NCBI GenBank assembly: GCA_963169055.1
Contig: CAUJFU010000519.1
Coordinates: 1 to 6,545 of the forward strand
From: Myxococcota bacterium
GTDB lineage: Bacteria > Myxococcota_C > UBA6777
Length of the DNA stretch: 6,545 nt
Direction: 5' to 3'
Numbering within the stretch: position 1 is the first letter of the stretch; every line of letters starts with the position of its first letter. Both the position numbers and the translations under genes were made by a program. The notes below the pieces were generated by a model. It saw only the letters and a list, made by a program, of their open reading frames with translations, did not search any database and was not told the DNA's origin. Shown in pieces: positions 6,067-6,545 of the stretch.

Positions 6067-6545
6067 ATGCAACATCTCTGTTTCCTTGCCGTTGCCCTCT
6101 CGATGGCCCTTGCGAGCGTCGCTTGTACAGGCGCGTTTGACTGGTCGAGTATCCGTTTTCCTTGCAACGAAAGCCGCGTTTGCGCCGATGGTTTTGTTTG
6201 CGAAAGAGGCTTTTGCGTTACCCAAGGTTCGGCCACAGAAAATCCCGAAGATGGCGGAGTCGAACATGATCCCGATAGCCCTTTTCGTCCCCCGCTCTCT
6301 AAACCGCGAATCGCCTATCTCCTCAGCGGTCCTGTCGGTGATTATGGATGGGTCTGGGCGCATAACCAAGGCCGACAATACCTCGCCAACTTAGGTTATG
6401 AGACCGCTTTTGCTGAGTCCATCAGTCCGACCGCTGCTCCTGCTCAGATGGAAGATTTCATCCAACGCGGCTACAACGTGATCATCGGCGCAAGTTCCGA
6501 TTATCTTATCCCTCTCCTCTCCAAAACCTCGCTTCACCCCAACAC
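6067..6545 (+). CDS. BMP/PnrA-family ABC transporter substrate-binding lipoprotein (N-terminal part)
   Basis: The first 159 codons of a secreted lipoprotein are present; the gene continues past the right edge. Residues 1-19 form a hydrophobic lipoprotein signal, and SVAC (17-20) is a permissive lipobox with C20 as the lipidated cysteine. After it comes a cysteine segment, C33, C39, C45 and C50 (CADGFVCERGFC at 39-50), then an acidic/proline-rich linker to about residue 79. From residue 80 the BMP fold begins: PRIAYLLSGPVGDYGWVWAH (80-99), containing the family's GPxxDxGW motif, and later AQMEDFIQRGYNVIIGASSDY (126-146, written here as the strand-helix-strand around the second half of lobe one). 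BMP/PnrA/Med proteins bind purine nucleosides or similar ligands for ABC import. The ATG at 6067 follows GGAGG at 6058-6062. Family assignment is good; ligand unknown, and a sensory rather than transport role is possible, since no permease is in view. Confidence 0.87.
   Translation, partial: MQHLCFLAVALSMALASVACTGAFDWSSIRFPCNESRVCADGFVCERGFCVTQGSATENPEDGGVEHDPDSPFRPPLSKPRIAYLLSGPVGDYGWVWAHNQGRQYLANLGYETAFAESISPTAAPAQMEDFIQRGYNVIIGASSDYLIPLLSKTSLHPN

Overview
The window reads as an ordinary chromosomal stretch of a Gram-negative, delta-proteobacterium-like organism. I would guess Myxococcota, Bradymonadota or a related lineage of moderate GC. This is inference, resting on three things: a lipoprotein carrying a short four-cysteine 'C..CADGFVC..GFCV' segment of the kind common in secreted proteins of those phyla, the RecN sequence style, and a dispersed beta-oxidation gene set. 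No RNA gene, insertion sequence, CRISPR array or prophage gene is visible.

Layout. Positions 1-424 (minus) hold the N-terminal 141 residues of a subgroup-Ib aspartate aminotransferase, cut by the window edge. A 215-bp divergent spacer follows. Everything after it is on the plus strand: a ParA/Soj-type ATPase without a ParB partner (640-1452); a crotonase-fold protein with the three acidic residues of dienoyl-CoA isomerase (1539-2345); an acyl-CoA dehydrogenase of long-chain (LCAD-like) architecture (2366-3523); a 157-bp spacer containing degraded tandem copies of the dehydrogenase gene's own 3' end; a much enlarged RecN (3681-5837); a 229-bp spacer; and the N-terminal part of a BMP/PnrA-family substrate-binding lipoprotein (6067 to the window end).

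How the genes work together. The isomerase and dehydrogenase genes are 20 bp apart and are probably co-transcribed. Together they would serve beta-oxidation of long-chain and unsaturated fatty acyl-CoAs. ParA may be the first gene of that transcription unit (86-bp gap) but has no obvious functional tie to it. RecN is a DNA double-strand-break repair SMC-like ATPase. The aminotransferase and the lipoprotein each appear to start separate units.

Most unusual content. RecN is about 718 residues, where the family is usually about 550-580. The extra length lies in two places, both built of in-frame tandem repeats: an 11-residue (33-bp) repeat inside the C-terminal half of the ATPase head, and a 10-residue (30-bp) repeat in a long C-terminal tail. 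Together with the 46-bp tandem copies just upstream, three independent short tandem arrays lie within about 2.2 kb around one gene. I found no convincing new multi-gene system.
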